Shown: piece by piece, positions 55,632 to 64,000 of the stretch
Numbering within the stretch: the first letter of the stretch is position 1
Layout of the letters: every line of letters starts with the position of its first letter
NCBI RefSeq assembly: GCF_905120465.1
Contig: NZ_CAJHOF010000001.1
Coordinates: forward strand, 141,643-205,642
Reading direction: 5' to 3'
Length of the DNA stretch: 64,000 nt
From: Campylobacter majalis
Lineage (GTDB): Bacteria > Campylobacterota > Campylobacteria > Campylobacterales > Campylobacteraceae
Program-made: the position numbers and the translations under genes
Notes under the pieces: generated by a model
Seen by the model: the letters and a program-made list of their open reading frames with translations, nothing else
Database searches by the model: none
What the model was told of the DNA's origin: nothing

Positions 55632-56494
55632 TAATATATTCCTTCTATCTCATCCTCTTTTTTCGCCATATTAACAATATTTTCATCACTTTCAAGTGTA
55701 TCAACAAATCGCCCTATTCTCTCCCAACGTATCTTATAATCTTTATCCAAGCTTAGATAAACAAACCACGGCTTACCAACGATATATCTATACTCCACGC
55801 TTCCCCAAAAACGACTATCATTTGAGTGATCGCGGTTATCACCCATCATAAAAAACTCACCATCTTTTACCTTGATGTAAAATGCATTTTGACTTAATCC
55901 ATCTATCACAGATGGCAATTCAGCGACATTTATAGGCGTCATTGCTAGTTTTTTAGCATTGTAATAATAAAGCATTTGCTCAAACATTCTAACACTATCA
56001 TCATAGTGTATGCCAGGAAATTTATATGGTTCTTTAACAAATTTTTTACCATTTAAGACAATAATATCATCTTGACTGTAATTTTGTTCTATATACTCAT
56101 CGCCCTCGCTTGGACGCAAATATGTGGCTTTTTCAGTAAAAATAACCTCATCTCCACCCAAAGCAAATGCTCGTTTTACGAAGTGGATCTTTTCGTCATG
56201 TGGATACCTAAAAATCACAATATCTCCACGTTTTGGCATATCTGAAACAAAAAGATGATCATTGCCGTTAAAATCAGGCAAAACACGCTGCTCAATCCAC
56301 GGAATACGTGGCACAGGCACACCATAGCTAAATTTCTTAGCAAATAAAAAATCTTTAACCAAAAGCGTATCCTTCATCGAACCGCTTGGTATCACAAAAG
56401 CTTGTGCTATAAAAAATATCACAAACAAAACAATAACAATCGTACCAGTCCAACTAGCCGAAAAATCATAAAGTTTAGTAAGAAATTTTCTCAT
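55631..56494 (-). CDS. lepB: Signal peptidase I
   Basis: This 287-residue type I signal peptidase has one N-terminal membrane helix, catalytic Ser in VIPSGSMKDTL, catalytic Lys in HFVKRAFALGGDEV, and MMGDNRDHSNDSRFWG. It releases exported proteins from their signal peptides, including the Tat-type subunit at the left of the window. It overlaps folD by 4 bases. Confidence 0.95.
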   Translation of the reverse strand: MRKFLTKLYDFSASWTGTIVIVLFVIFFIAQAFVIPSGSMKDTLLVKDFLFAKKFSYGVPVPRIPWIEQRVLPDFNGNDHLFVSDMPKRGDIVIFRYPHDEKIHFVKRAFALGGDEVIFTEKATYLRPSEGDEYIEQNYSQDDIIVLNGKKFVKEPYKFPGIHYDDSVRMFEQMLYYYNAKKLAMTPINVAELPSVIDGLSQNAFYIKVKDGEFFMMGDNRDHSNDSRFWGSVEYRYIVGKPWFVYLSLDKDYKIRWERIGRFVDTLESDENIVNMAKKEDEIEGIY

Positions 56495-57351
56495 TTTAAT
56501 CCCAATTTTTTAGCTCTATTTGTAGCTGATTTTATTGTATTTGATAGCAGCATCGCAATCGTCATAGGCCCTACCCCACCAGGCACTGGAGTGATAAAAC
56601 TAGCCTTTTTAGACACATTTTCATAATCCACATCGCCACATAAACTTCCATCATCTAAGCGATTTATGCCCACATCAACAACCACTGCTTTATCACGCAC
56701 CATATCAGCCGTGATAAATTTTGGCTTACCAATTGCTGCAACTATAAGATCTGCATTCTTACAAATTTCACTTAAATTTTTAGTGTGAGAATGCGCAATG
56801 GTAACAGTAGCATTTGCGTTTAAAAGTAAATTTGCCATTGGCTTACCAACGATATTGCTACGTCCTACAACAACAGCATTTAATCCACTAACATCAATAC
56901 CATATTCATCTAGCATCACTTTTACGCCAAGTGGCGTGCAAGGCACAAAGCCATCCAAGCCACTTGATAATTTGCCAACATTTAAAGCATGAAAGCCATC
57001 TACATCCTTGCTATCTTTGATACTTTCAAGCACAATCTTTTCATCTATATGCTTTGGAAGCGGAAGCTGAACTAGTATCGCATCTACGCTATCATCAATA
57101 TTTAAAACATTAATAAGAGCTAATAATTCTTCTTGTTTGGTTTGCTCTGGAAGTCTGTGTATTATCGACGCTATATCGCACTCTTTACATGCTTTTTCTT
57201 TTGCATTGACATATGTTTTAGAAGCTTTATTCTCGCCGACTAATATCACAGCCAAAGCTGGTTTGATGCCAACTTCAATCAAAGAATTTGCCTGTTTTTT
57301 TATCATCGCCTTAACACTCGCACTGGTGCTTTTGCCGTCCAAAATTTTCAT
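56491..57351 (-). CDS. folD: Bifunctional methylenetetrahydrofolate dehydrogenase/cyclohydrolase
   Basis: This 286-residue enzyme interconverts methylene-, methenyl- and formyl-tetrahydrofolate. Motifs are SKTYVNAKEKACKE (catalytic Lys), VQLPLPKHI, VVGRSNIVGKPMA (NADP-binding) and ITPVPGGVGPMT. It is divergent from the cytochrome gene, with a 90-base promoter region between them. Confidence 0.96.
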   Translation of the reverse strand: MKILDGKSTSASVKAMIKKQANSLIEVGIKPALAVILVGENKASKTYVNAKEKACKECDIASIIHRLPEQTKQEELLALINVLNIDDSVDAILVQLPLPKHIDEKIVLESIKDSKDVDGFHALNVGKLSSGLDGFVPCTPLGVKVMLDEYGIDVSGLNAVVVGRSNIVGKPMANLLLNANATVTIAHSHTKNLSEICKNADLIVAAIGKPKFITADMVRDKAVVVDVGINRLDDGSLCGDVDYENVSKKASFITPVPGGVGPMTIAMLLSNTIKSATNRAKKLGLK

Positions 57352-57441
57352 AACTTTTTATCCTTAATTAAATGCGTTTTTAATCACAAAAATTGTATCA
57401 TACCCAAAAAATATTTAAAATTTTAGAAATTTTGGAGCTTA

Positions 57442-57804
57442 ATGCGTTTAGTTTTGTTTTTGTTTTTTTTAATCTATTTTGGTTTTGGTGCTGATTTTAT
57501 AACCAAAACAGAATACGCAAAGATGCTGTATAAAAATCCACGTGGCATTGGATGCAACCTATGTCACGGCGAAAAAGCAGAAGGCAAAATCATATCAAAA
57601 TATCTTCAAAAGGATAGAAAAACAAAACAAAATTTACAAAAAGAACTAGTTACACCACCAATTAATAACATAAGTCTTGATCGTTTTAAACAAGCTTTGT
57701 CAAATCCAAAAAGCGTAATGCCAAGCTATTTTTTAACTGATGAAGAAATCTTAATACTATATGAATACATAAGAAATTTTGAAAAAAGGACAAATAATGA
57801 ATAA
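57442..57804 (+). CDS. Periplasmic monohaem cytochrome c
   Basis: This 120-residue protein has a signal peptide ([15 protein letters not shown]) and one CxxCH haem motif (GCNLCHGE, about residue 38). A likely distal Met ligand lies in [14 protein letters not shown] near the end. It is a class I c-type cytochrome of short type; the partner is unknown. C. jejuni has a similar gene upstream of hemL. It overlaps hemL by 8 bases with the chosen starts. Confidence 0.86.
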   Translation: MRLVLFLFFLIYFGFGADFITKTEYAKMLYKNPRGIGCNLCHGEKAEGKIISKYLQKDRKTKQNLQKELVTPPINNISLDRFKQALSNPKSVMPSYFLTDEEILILYEYIRNFEKRTNNE

Positions 57805-59086
57805 TCATGATGAATTTATCGAAGCAAAAAAATATATTCCTGGTGGGGTAAATTCTCCTGTTCGTGCATTTGGCAGCGTTGGCGGTGAACCAATTATGAT
57901 AGCAAAAGGTGAAGGTGCATACTTAATAGATGTAGAAAACAAACGCTATCTTGATTTTATCCAAAGCTGGGGACCGCTGATATTTGGGCATTGTGATATT
58001 GATATACAAAACGCCATACAAAGTGCATTAAGCAACGGTATAAGCTATGGAGCACCAAATTTAAACGAAACAAAACTAGCAAAGATGATTACTAAAAAAT
58101 TTGAAAACATTGACTTAGTTAGATTTGTAAGCTCGGGCACTGAGGCCACCATGAGCGCGATACGAGTGGCTCGTGGATATAGTGGCAAAAGCGGACTTAT
58201 AAAATTTGAAGGGTGCTATCATGGGCATTCAGACGCACTTTTAGTAAAAGCTGGAAGCGGTGCGACAACTTACGGCAACGCCTCAAGTGCTGGCGTAACA
58301 GCCGGTGCTGTAGCTGATACACATTTGGCTATTTATAATGACATACAAAGCGTAAAAGATATTTTTAACACCAAAGAAATAGGAGCTGTAATTATAGAGC
58401 CAATAGCTGGAAATATGGGCTTAGTCCCAGCAAAGCCTGAGTTTATGAAAGAGCTAAAAAGCTTATGCGAAAAACATAATGCTGTTTTGATAATAGATGA
58501 AGTCATGAGTGGATTTAGAGCCTCTGAGTTTGGTTCAGCAACGTATTATGGAGCGATAGGAGATTTGGTAACATTTGGTAAAGTAATTGGTGGAGGCATG
58601 AACGTGGCGGCATTTGGTGGCAAACGAGAAATCATGAACTGCCTAAGTCCAGATGGAGCAGTATATCAGGCTGGAACACTTAGCGGAAATCCACTAGCCA
58701 TGGCAGCTGGTATCGCGGCACTGAATAAAATAGAGCAAAATCCAGGAATTTATAGCTATTTGCAAAATTTAGCCAACAAACTGGTAAATGGATTTAAACA
58801 AGCTGCTGATGAGAACAATATAGCACTTCAAATAGATGTGCGTGGCTCAATGTTTGGCTTTTTCTTTAACGAAAACCCAGTCTTAAACTACACAGACGCA
58901 TTAAAATCAGACACAAAAATGTTTGCTAAATTTCATGCGGCTATGTTAAAGCGAGGTGTCTATCTAGCACCTAGTCAGTTTGAAACTGGATTTATCTGCA
59001 CCGCCATGAAAGAATCAGACATAGATTATGCTATACAAATGGCAAAAGAGAGCTTTAAAGAGATAAAAAATCAAAATTTGGAGTAA
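57797..59086 (+). CDS. hemL: Glutamate-1-semialdehyde 2,1-aminomutase
   Basis: This enzyme of about 429 residues makes 5-aminolevulinate for haem synthesis, apt beside a cytochrome gene. PLP-enzyme motifs are [16 protein letters not shown] near the N-terminus, [26 protein letters not shown] and the PLP-binding Lys in [17 protein letters not shown] (about residue 263). I choose the ATG at 57797 with AAAGG upstream; the frame opens at 57779, inside the cytochrome gene. Confidence 0.96.
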   Translation: MNNHDEFIEAKKYIPGGVNSPVRAFGSVGGEPIMIAKGEGAYLIDVENKRYLDFIQSWGPLIFGHCDIDIQNAIQSALSNGISYGAPNLNETKLAKMITKKFENIDLVRFVSSGTEATMSAIRVARGYSGKSGLIKFEGCYHGHSDALLVKAGSGATTYGNASSAGVTAGAVADTHLAIYNDIQSVKDIFNTKEIGAVIIEPIAGNMGLVPAKPEFMKELKSLCEKHNAVLIIDEVMSGFRASEFGSATYYGAIGDLVTFGKVIGGGMNVAAFGGKREIMNCLSPDGAVYQAGTLSGNPLAMAAGIAALNKIEQNPGIYSYLQNLANKLVNGFKQAADENNIALQIDVRGSMFGFFFNENPVLNYTDALKSDTKMFAKFHAAMLKRGVYLAPSQFETGFICTAMKESDIDYAIQMAKESFKEIKNQNLE

Positions 59087-59089
59087 AAA

Positions 59090-59362
59090 ATGGCAAAACT
59101 AAAAGGAGTGGTAAATGCGGCTGATAATCTAAGCCTTGGCATATCTATCGTTGTTGCGATTTTGATTGGAATTGGGCTTGGATTTTGGATAAATGCAGCA
59201 TTTAAGATATCATGGGGGCTTTGGATAGGGGTATTTTTAGGAATATCAGCAGCGATACTAAACATAAAAAAAGCCTATGATAAGCAGATAAAAAGCCTAG
59301 ATGAGCTAAAAGATGAAAACCGCTACAAACACCTACAAAGTAGCGACGAGGATGAAGAGTGA
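59090..59362 (+). CDS. AtpI/AtpZ-like two-helix membrane protein
   Basis: This 90-residue protein has two membrane helices (VVAILIGIGLGFWI; ISWGLWIGVFLGISAAI), and a basic/acidic tail. Such proteins resemble ATP-synthase accessory protein AtpI/AtpZ, but no ATP synthase genes are near. C. jejuni has an equivalent after hemL. It starts 3 bases after hemL and overlaps the next gene by 4. Confidence 0.75.
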   Translation: MAKLKGVVNAADNLSLGISIVVAILIGIGLGFWINAAFKISWGLWIGVFLGISAAILNIKKAYDKQIKSLDELKDENRYKHLQSSDEDEE

Positions 59363-59838
59363 TAAAAACTCTAACTATCATCTATTTTGCTTTCTGGCTT
59401 GTGCTTTTAGGAGCGGGATTGTATGCTCAAAAAGCATTTTTACTAAGCTCACAACTTGGATTTTTTTGTGCTATTATAATAGCTTGTGTTAGTTTTTACA
59501 GCTATAAAAAACGAGTTTTAAAAAAACTAACACAAAAAGACAATGTTAAAACGTCAGATGATGAAAAAATAGATAAAATTTCAGATGAGCAAAAAGATGC
59601 AAAAACGCTTTTAAACGAAGAAAAAGCAAGGCTAAAAGCACAAAAAACAAAGCTTAAAGATATGGGTTTAGGCACTGCATTTGTGCCATATAGACTATTT
59701 GCGTATGCGATTTTGGTTGCTGGGTTTATACTGCTTAAACGAAACGATCTATTAGATATCCTTGGGCTATTTTTAGGACTGTCAATCATGCCATTTGGTG
59801 CGTTATTGGCTGGGTTTTTAAACAAAGAAAGCAAATGA
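59359..59838 (+). CDS. Membrane protein with charged loop, unknown function
   Basis: This 159-residue protein has two N-terminal hydrophobic helices, then a Lys/Glu-rich helical loop (residues 55-100), then two C-terminal helices. I do not recognise a family. It is coupled at both ends (4-base overlaps) to an AtpI-like gene and an MFS permease gene, an order kept in C. jejuni. The start at 59359 is a GTG. Confidence 0.68.
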   Translation: MIKTLTIIYFAFWLVLLGAGLYAQKAFLLSSQLGFFCAIIIACVSFYSYKKRVLKKLTQKDNVKTSDDEKIDKISDEQKDAKTLLNEEKARLKAQKTKLKDMGLGTAFVPYRLFAYAILVAGFILLKRNDLLDILGLFLGLSIMPFGALLAGFLNKESK

Positions 59839-61076
59839 CAAAACGCATTATTAAAACGCTATTTCCACTATTTTTAGGCATGAGTTTGCTATTTATTGGC
59901 AATGGCTTGGTAGTTAGTTCGCTCTCAGCCATGCTAAAATCAAAAGAGATTAGTGAAATTGCGATAGGGCTTATTAACTCATGTCTTTTTGTCGGAGCAA
60001 TACTAAGTACGCTAACATCACACGTTATAGTTAGCAAAGTGGGTCACGTAAGGGCTTTTGCGATATTTTCAGCACTATTTGCAGTTGCGTCATTAATGTA
60101 TGAGATAAGTTTAAATTTATATTTTTGGGCATTTTTAAGAATGTGTCTTGGATATTGTTATTACGCACTTTTAGTCGTAATAGAAAGTTGGCTAAATGAA
60201 CGTGCAAAAGATAAGATAAGATCGAGAATTTTAGCATTTTACGAGGGTGTTTTTTATATAAGTTTTGGGCTTGGTATATTAATCATGGCACTAGAATTAA
60301 GCCAAACGCAAGTTTTTATCATATCAGCCGCATTTATCATGCTATCATCAATACCGCTAAATTTAATCAAAACTAAAGAGCCACGTTTGCCAGAGCGTGA
60401 AAGTGTAAGTTTGCCTAAAATTTTCAACATCGCCCCACTAGCACTAACAGGTAGCTTTATCGCCGGTATTTTAATTAATGGTTTTTTTACTATGGCTAGC
60501 ATTTTTATATTATCGCAAAATTTTAGTCTATCTCAGGCTAGTTATTTTATGGCCTTTGCTATGATAGGTGGGTTTGTATCGCAGTTTTTTATGGGTGGCT
60601 TTTCTGATAAATTTGGCAGGCGTATGGCTATAATCACATCTTGTCTAATCGGACTTACGGCCTCAATTACATTTTTGTTTGCAAATGGCAACTTAAACAT
60701 GCTTTATCTCATAGCATTTTTCCTTGGAAGTGGGATATTTTGTCTATACGCTCTTAGCTTAGCAAGGGCAAATGACATGCTAACTCACAAGTCGCAAAGC
60801 ATACAAGTTGGAAGAACCCTGCTTTTTAGCTACTCATTTGGCTCACTTGTCGCTTCTAGCATAATGGGCGTGATGATGAGCTTGTTTGGTGCAGCAGGGT
60901 TTATCTATGTTTATATTGTGTTATTAATAATACTTTTAGGCTTTGCCATCACGCAAAAAACCGTTCCACTAAAACATCGTCAAACATACAATCCATACAC
61001 TATAAAAACAACAATCATTGATGAGTTAAAGATAAATGATGAAATTTCCGATATAAAAGCAAAAACCAAAGCATGA
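59835..61076 (+). CDS. Major facilitator superfamily transporter
   Basis: This 413-residue protein has twelve predicted helices and the MFS loop motif in the half-repeat GGFSDKFGRRMAI (about residue 255). The likely substrate is a sugar or drug efflux-type molecule, but nothing in the sequence decides it; SetA/YcaD-like permeases are similar in length. It overlaps neighbours by 4 bases on each side and is part of the hemL operon. Confidence 0.83.
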   Translation: MTKRIIKTLFPLFLGMSLLFIGNGLVVSSLSAMLKSKEISEIAIGLINSCLFVGAILSTLTSHVIVSKVGHVRAFAIFSALFAVASLMYEISLNLYFWAFLRMCLGYCYYALLVVIESWLNERAKDKIRSRILAFYEGVFYISFGLGILIMALELSQTQVFIISAAFIMLSSIPLNLIKTKEPRLPERESVSLPKIFNIAPLALTGSFIAGILINGFFTMASIFILSQNFSLSQASYFMAFAMIGGFVSQFFMGGFSDKFGRRMAIITSCLIGLTASITFLFANGNLNMLYLIAFFLGSGIFCLYALSLARANDMLTHKSQSIQVGRTLLFSYSFGSLVASSIMGVMMSLFGAAGFIYVYIVLLIILLGFAITQKTVPLKHRQTYNPYTIKTTIIDELKINDEISDIKAKTKA

Positions 61077-62728
61077 ATAATATAAATCTTACAACACAAA
61101 CAAGCATAACCCCAGCCCAGCCAAACCAGTCCGGACAAACGGGGCAAATTTTTAAAAATCAACCATCAACCACACCTCAAACCACACAACATCAAACAGC
61201 CGACAAACAGGCACTTGAAAATATAGATAGGTTTATAAATAAGGTTATAAACGAGATAAAAGGTGCCAACACAGCAACACAAACAACAAAAGTCATGCAA
61301 ATGGCACAACAAACCAAAATCGCTCCAGATCTAGCAAATGAGTTACAAAATCTTGCAAAAATGATAGACGCAGATGATGGAATGCAAAATAATCAGGCAT
61401 TAAAAGATTTAGCCACAAAATTAAAAGAGTTTTTAAAACCAATTGCCGATTTAAAAACTGCACCGCTAAACGAGCAGATAAAAAACTCAGGCATCATGCT
61501 AGAAGCAAATTTAAAAGAGGCCCTAAATCCTCAAAAAATACCCCAAAGCATGCAAAAATTACTAAGTGATATAAAAAACTTATCAAATCAAAACTTGCTT
61601 AATCAAATTTTAACGTTAGCAAAAGATGAGAATTTGGATAACAATAAATCATTTTTAAAATTAAATGAAATTTTAAAAAATGAAGCTGAAATTTCAGCTA
61701 AAATACTAAACAATTCAGCTTTAAAAGGCTTGTTTAGCGATGTAAATAAGCTTGATAATATAGCAAAATTTTTAGACAAAACATCTAATTTATCAATGCA
61801 AAACGCGGATAAAATTTTAAATCAAATGTCAAAATTAAACGAATTTACAAACAGCCTAAATAACAAAATTTCACTTTTAAATAGCGAAAAACTAAACCAA
61901 CTAAGTGCATTTAGCTCAAATTTAAAAGAGTTAAAATCATATTTAAATGAAATAAGCAGTAGCATAAATGCACTTAATAAAATAGGCGATGAAGCAGGGA
62001 TAATTAAAAATTTTCAAATATTAACAAACAGCCAAAGCAACAGCTCTTTGCAAGATAAGCTATCAGCAGCAGCAAAAAGGCTATCAGTCATGCTAAATAT
62101 CGCTGATTTAAATGGCTCAAATGCAAAATCAAACTTAAATGATGTAAATTTACTAACAAAACAGCTAAAACTAGCAACAGCCGATGTTGATTCTATCCAG
62201 ACGCGAACAGCAGTAGAAACCACAAAAACACTAAGCTCTGACATAAAAAGCACACTCTTATCAATACAAGAAAAATCAAGCTCTTTAAACAATGCACAAC
62301 AAATTAACCAACTAAGCTCAAAGATGCTCTCACAAATCGAGATGCATCAAATAATCTCAAGCGTAAGCGGAGGCTTACAAACCTATCTGCCATATATTTG
62401 GGATGGCGTAGATGGTGGCAAAGTGGCATTTAAACAAGGCAAAAAGGATAAATTTTACGCACAAATTGATCTAAATTTTAAAGAGTATGGGCAAGTTAAT
62501 GTAATGATAGGACTTATTAATAAACGCTACATCGATATATCAATAGCAACAACGCAAAATGAGCTAAAGGATATGCTTTTGCAAAATAATAAAGAGCTTA
62601 AAACCGCTATTTCAGATCTAGGCTTAATTGTGTCAAATTTCAACCTAAAAGTGTATAGCAAAAATGAAATTTCACAAAAATTTAAAGAGTTTGACGGCTT
62701 TGAGGTCGGCATAAATAAAAAGGCATAA
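61073..62728 (+). CDS. FliK-like flagellar hook-length control-related protein
   Basis: This 551-residue hydrophilic protein is rich in Asn, Gln, Lys, Ser and Thr with repeated helical heptads in the middle. The N-terminus has Thr/Gln/Pro-rich sequence (TQTSITPAQPNQSGQ). The C-terminal part (LPYIWDGVDGGKVAFKQGK... and IDISIATTQNELKDM) resembles the export-switch domain of FliK. The next gene resembles the C-terminal FlhB domain, which supports a role in flagellar export. In C. jejuni the same pair follows the same MFS gene. The match is weak, so the name is tentative. Confidence 0.7.
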   Translation: MNNINLTTQTSITPAQPNQSGQTGQIFKNQPSTTPQTTQHQTADKQALENIDRFINKVINEIKGANTATQTTKVMQMAQQTKIAPDLANELQNLAKMIDADDGMQNNQALKDLATKLKEFLKPIADLKTAPLNEQIKNSGIMLEANLKEALNPQKIPQSMQKLLSDIKNLSNQNLLNQILTLAKDENLDNNKSFLKLNEILKNEAEISAKILNNSALKGLFSDVNKLDNIAKFLDKTSNLSMQNADKILNQMSKLNEFTNSLNNKISLLNSEKLNQLSAFSSNLKELKSYLNEISSSINALNKIGDEAGIIKNFQILTNSQSNSSLQDKLSAAAKRLSVMLNIADLNGSNAKSNLNDVNLLTKQLKLATADVDSIQTRTAVETTKTLSSDIKSTLLSIQEKSSSLNNAQQINQLSSKMLSQIEMHQIISSVSGGLQTYLPYIWDGVDGGKVAFKQGKKDKFYAQIDLNFKEYGQVNVMIGLINKRYIDISIATTQNELKDMLLQNNKELKTAISDLGLIVSNFNLKVYSKNEISQKFKEFDGFEVGINKKA

Positions 62729-62729
62729 T

Positions 62730-63005
62730 GTGTCAAATACCATAAAGAAAAAAGCCGTAGCATTAGGATATAATCGCAAAAAAGACAACGCACCAAAAGT
62801 CGTAGCCACCGGCTCTGGAGAGATAGCAAACAATATAATTAAACTAGCCAAAGAGCATCAAATACCAATAAAAGAAGACCCTGATTTGATTGAAATTTTA
62901 AGCAAAGTTGAAGTCAATCAAGAGATACCGCCAAACCTTTACAAGGCTGTTGCTGAGGTATTTAGCTTTTTATATAAATTAACAAACAAAAAAGGAGAAA
63001 AATGA
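62730..63005 (+). CDS. FlhB C-terminal-domain-like protein
   Basis: This 91-residue protein matches the C-terminal cytoplasmic domain of FlhB (AVALGYNRKKDNAPKVVA..., HQIPIKEDPDLIEILSKVE, IPPNLYKAVAEVFSFLY), without the membrane part and without the NPTH autocleavage site, which would precede its start. Such stand-alone domains can substitute in part for the FlhB cytoplasmic domain in other bacteria. The start is GTG at 62730, just after the FliK-like stop. Confidence 0.82.
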   Translation: MSNTIKKKAVALGYNRKKDNAPKVVATGSGEIANNIIKLAKEHQIPIKEDPDLIEILSKVEVNQEIPPNLYKAVAEVFSFLYKLTNKKGEK

Positions 63006-63388
63006 AAAATTTTGACTTATCACTACTACTTATTAGACTAGGGCTTGGCATCATGCTTTTAATGCACGGGATTGCTAAAATAATAAATGGCGTAGGTGGC
63101 GTTAAGGGTATGCTTGCAAGCAAGGGATTGCCTGAGTTTATAGCATATTTTGCATATTTGGGCGAAGTTATAGCACCAATTATGCTAATAATCGGACTTT
63201 ATACTAGAATGGCTTGTGTTTTTGTGCTAGGGACTTGCTTTACAATAGTATTTGTTGCTTATTATCCATCGCTTTTTGCCCTTACAAATCATGGTGGTTT
63301 TAGAGCTGAGATAGTGTATTTATATATTTTTATGGCACTTGCAATTATTTTTAGCGGTAGTGGCAAATACGCTGCAAGACGCGACTAG
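63002..63388 (+). CDS. DoxX-family membrane protein
   Basis: This 128-residue protein has four transmembrane helices with the DoxX-type pattern LLIRLGLGIMLLMHGIAKI at the N-terminus, PEFIAYFAYLGEVIAPIMLIIG and ALAIIFSGSGKYAARR at the end. The family is found with oxidoreductases and thiol/sulfur stress systems; the exact role is unknown. It overlaps the FlhB-like gene by 4 bases and ends the operon. Confidence 0.85.
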   Translation: MKNFDLSLLLIRLGLGIMLLMHGIAKIINGVGGVKGMLASKGLPEFIAYFAYLGEVIAPIMLIIGLYTRMACVFVLGTCFTIVFVAYYPSLFALTNHGGFRAEIVYLYIFMALAIIFSGSGKYAARRD

Positions 63389-64000
63389 CTTAATAATTCT
63401 CATATTAAGGCTTTAGTCTTGTTTTTGCTTATTGGTTTTACTAAATTTACAACAACATAAAATAATAAACACGTAAAAAAACAAGAAGCCCAAAAATTTA
63501 GCTTAATTTGCTATCTCTAAAAACAAGCATACAATTTGTAACAATCCAACAAATTTATATTCGTTTTGCTTGTGAAACTAAAAAGTTAAAGTTTCCTAAG
63601 AGTTATAAAACTTCATTTTCACTCTTATGCTTTGTATTAAAATGCCAACAAATAAGAGTGTCAGCTTAAGCATAAAGTTTTAAAAGCCAAAAATAAATTA
63701 AGCCAAAAATTATTAATAAATACAAAATAAACGGTTTTACAAACAAAAGCACTTTTGCTTTCAATTTTAAACAAAATAGCAAATTTGTGCTTGACTTAAA
63801 AAGTGCAAAGTTAAGCAAATGTGTTTTTGTTTTGTCTGCGACTGCAATAATGTATAAAAAATGCAGATTATATAAAATTTATGGGTCAATTTAACTTAAA
63901 GCTCATTTTATTTGCTTTAAGTTATGATTTTACTGATGAAAAACAAGTATATTTATCGTTATTAATTTAAGAAGCCAAATTTAAAGAATTTTGAAATATT
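63389..64000. other. 612-base region without visible gene at right edge
   Basis: AT-rich DNA with no ORF of note. One inverted repeat, CACTCTTAT/ATAAGAGTG with a 23-base loop (63620-63660), and one smaller, TCTGC/GCAGA near 63835-63867, are present. TATA-rich DNA near 63868-63880 could be a promoter reading out of the window. I see nothing else that can be supported. Confidence 0.4.

Overview
The window is AT-rich (roughly one third G+C by eye), densely coded, and looks like a chromosome segment of a Campylobacter species outside the C. jejuni/C. coli group. The housekeeping blocks follow the known C. jejuni order: trpS-aroK-der next to kdsA-ribH-nusB; ppa-adk-aspS; metG-small orf-fbp-mobB-lipoprotein-slt-yggT-gltX; ychF-pepA-dedA-apt-orf-rpiB; folD-lepB; cytochrome c-hemL-two membrane proteins-MFS-FliK-like-FlhB-like. 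The species cannot be fixed from the sequence alone.

Layout. 1-6.1 kb: a respiratory operon on the + strand with a truncated membrane subunit, a Tat-exported molybdopterin catalytic subunit, a four-cluster ferredoxin subunit, a TorD-type chaperone and an NrfD-type quinone-reactive subunit. 6.1-11.4 kb: an unknown protein, then a - strand eptA-like/trpS/aroK/der run; the phosphoethanolamine transferase carries a long (GA)n tract typical of phase variation. 11.5-15.7 kb: EamA permease, kdsA, an inserted lipoprotein gene, ribH, nusB, dnaJ. 15.7-16.6 kb: about 940 bases of non-coding, hairpin-rich DNA. 16.6-19.5 kb: a CstA-type transporter, a small 'cory-CC-star' protein and an ArsA/Get3-family ATPase in one operon.

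19.5-33.6 kb: a - strand operon of about nineteen genes encoding a type II polyketide/fatty-acid-like system of the aryl polyene (APE) class: two ACPs, two complete ketosynthases plus a truncated chain-length-factor-like KS, ketoreductase, two dehydratase domains (one fused to an AMP-ligase), thioesterase, glycosyltransferase, two acyltransferases, LolA-like carrier, MMPL exporter and a dedicated phosphopantetheinyl transferase. No gene for making the aromatic starter (ammonia lyase, chorismate lyase) and no methyltransferase is present. Three small exported proteins of unknown role sit inside the operon. A tRNA(CAU) gene lies just upstream.

33.9-57.4 kb: housekeeping genes, mostly on the - strand (ppa, OB-fold protein, adk, aspS, ABC-type membrane protein, aqpZ, prs, a MurF-like protein, metG, fbp, mobB, slt, gltX, ychF, pepA, apt, rpiB, site-2 protease, lepB, folD), with + strand islands for a lipoprotein, mscL and a Crp/Fnr regulator. 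57.4-63.4 kb: + strand operon with a monohaem cytochrome, hemL, membrane proteins, an MFS permease, two flagellar-export-related proteins and a DoxX protein. The last 612 bases hold no gene that I can see.

The parts most worth a second look are the APE operon without a starter gene, the CstA/cory-CC-star/ArsA trio with its structured leader, and the phase-variable eptA.
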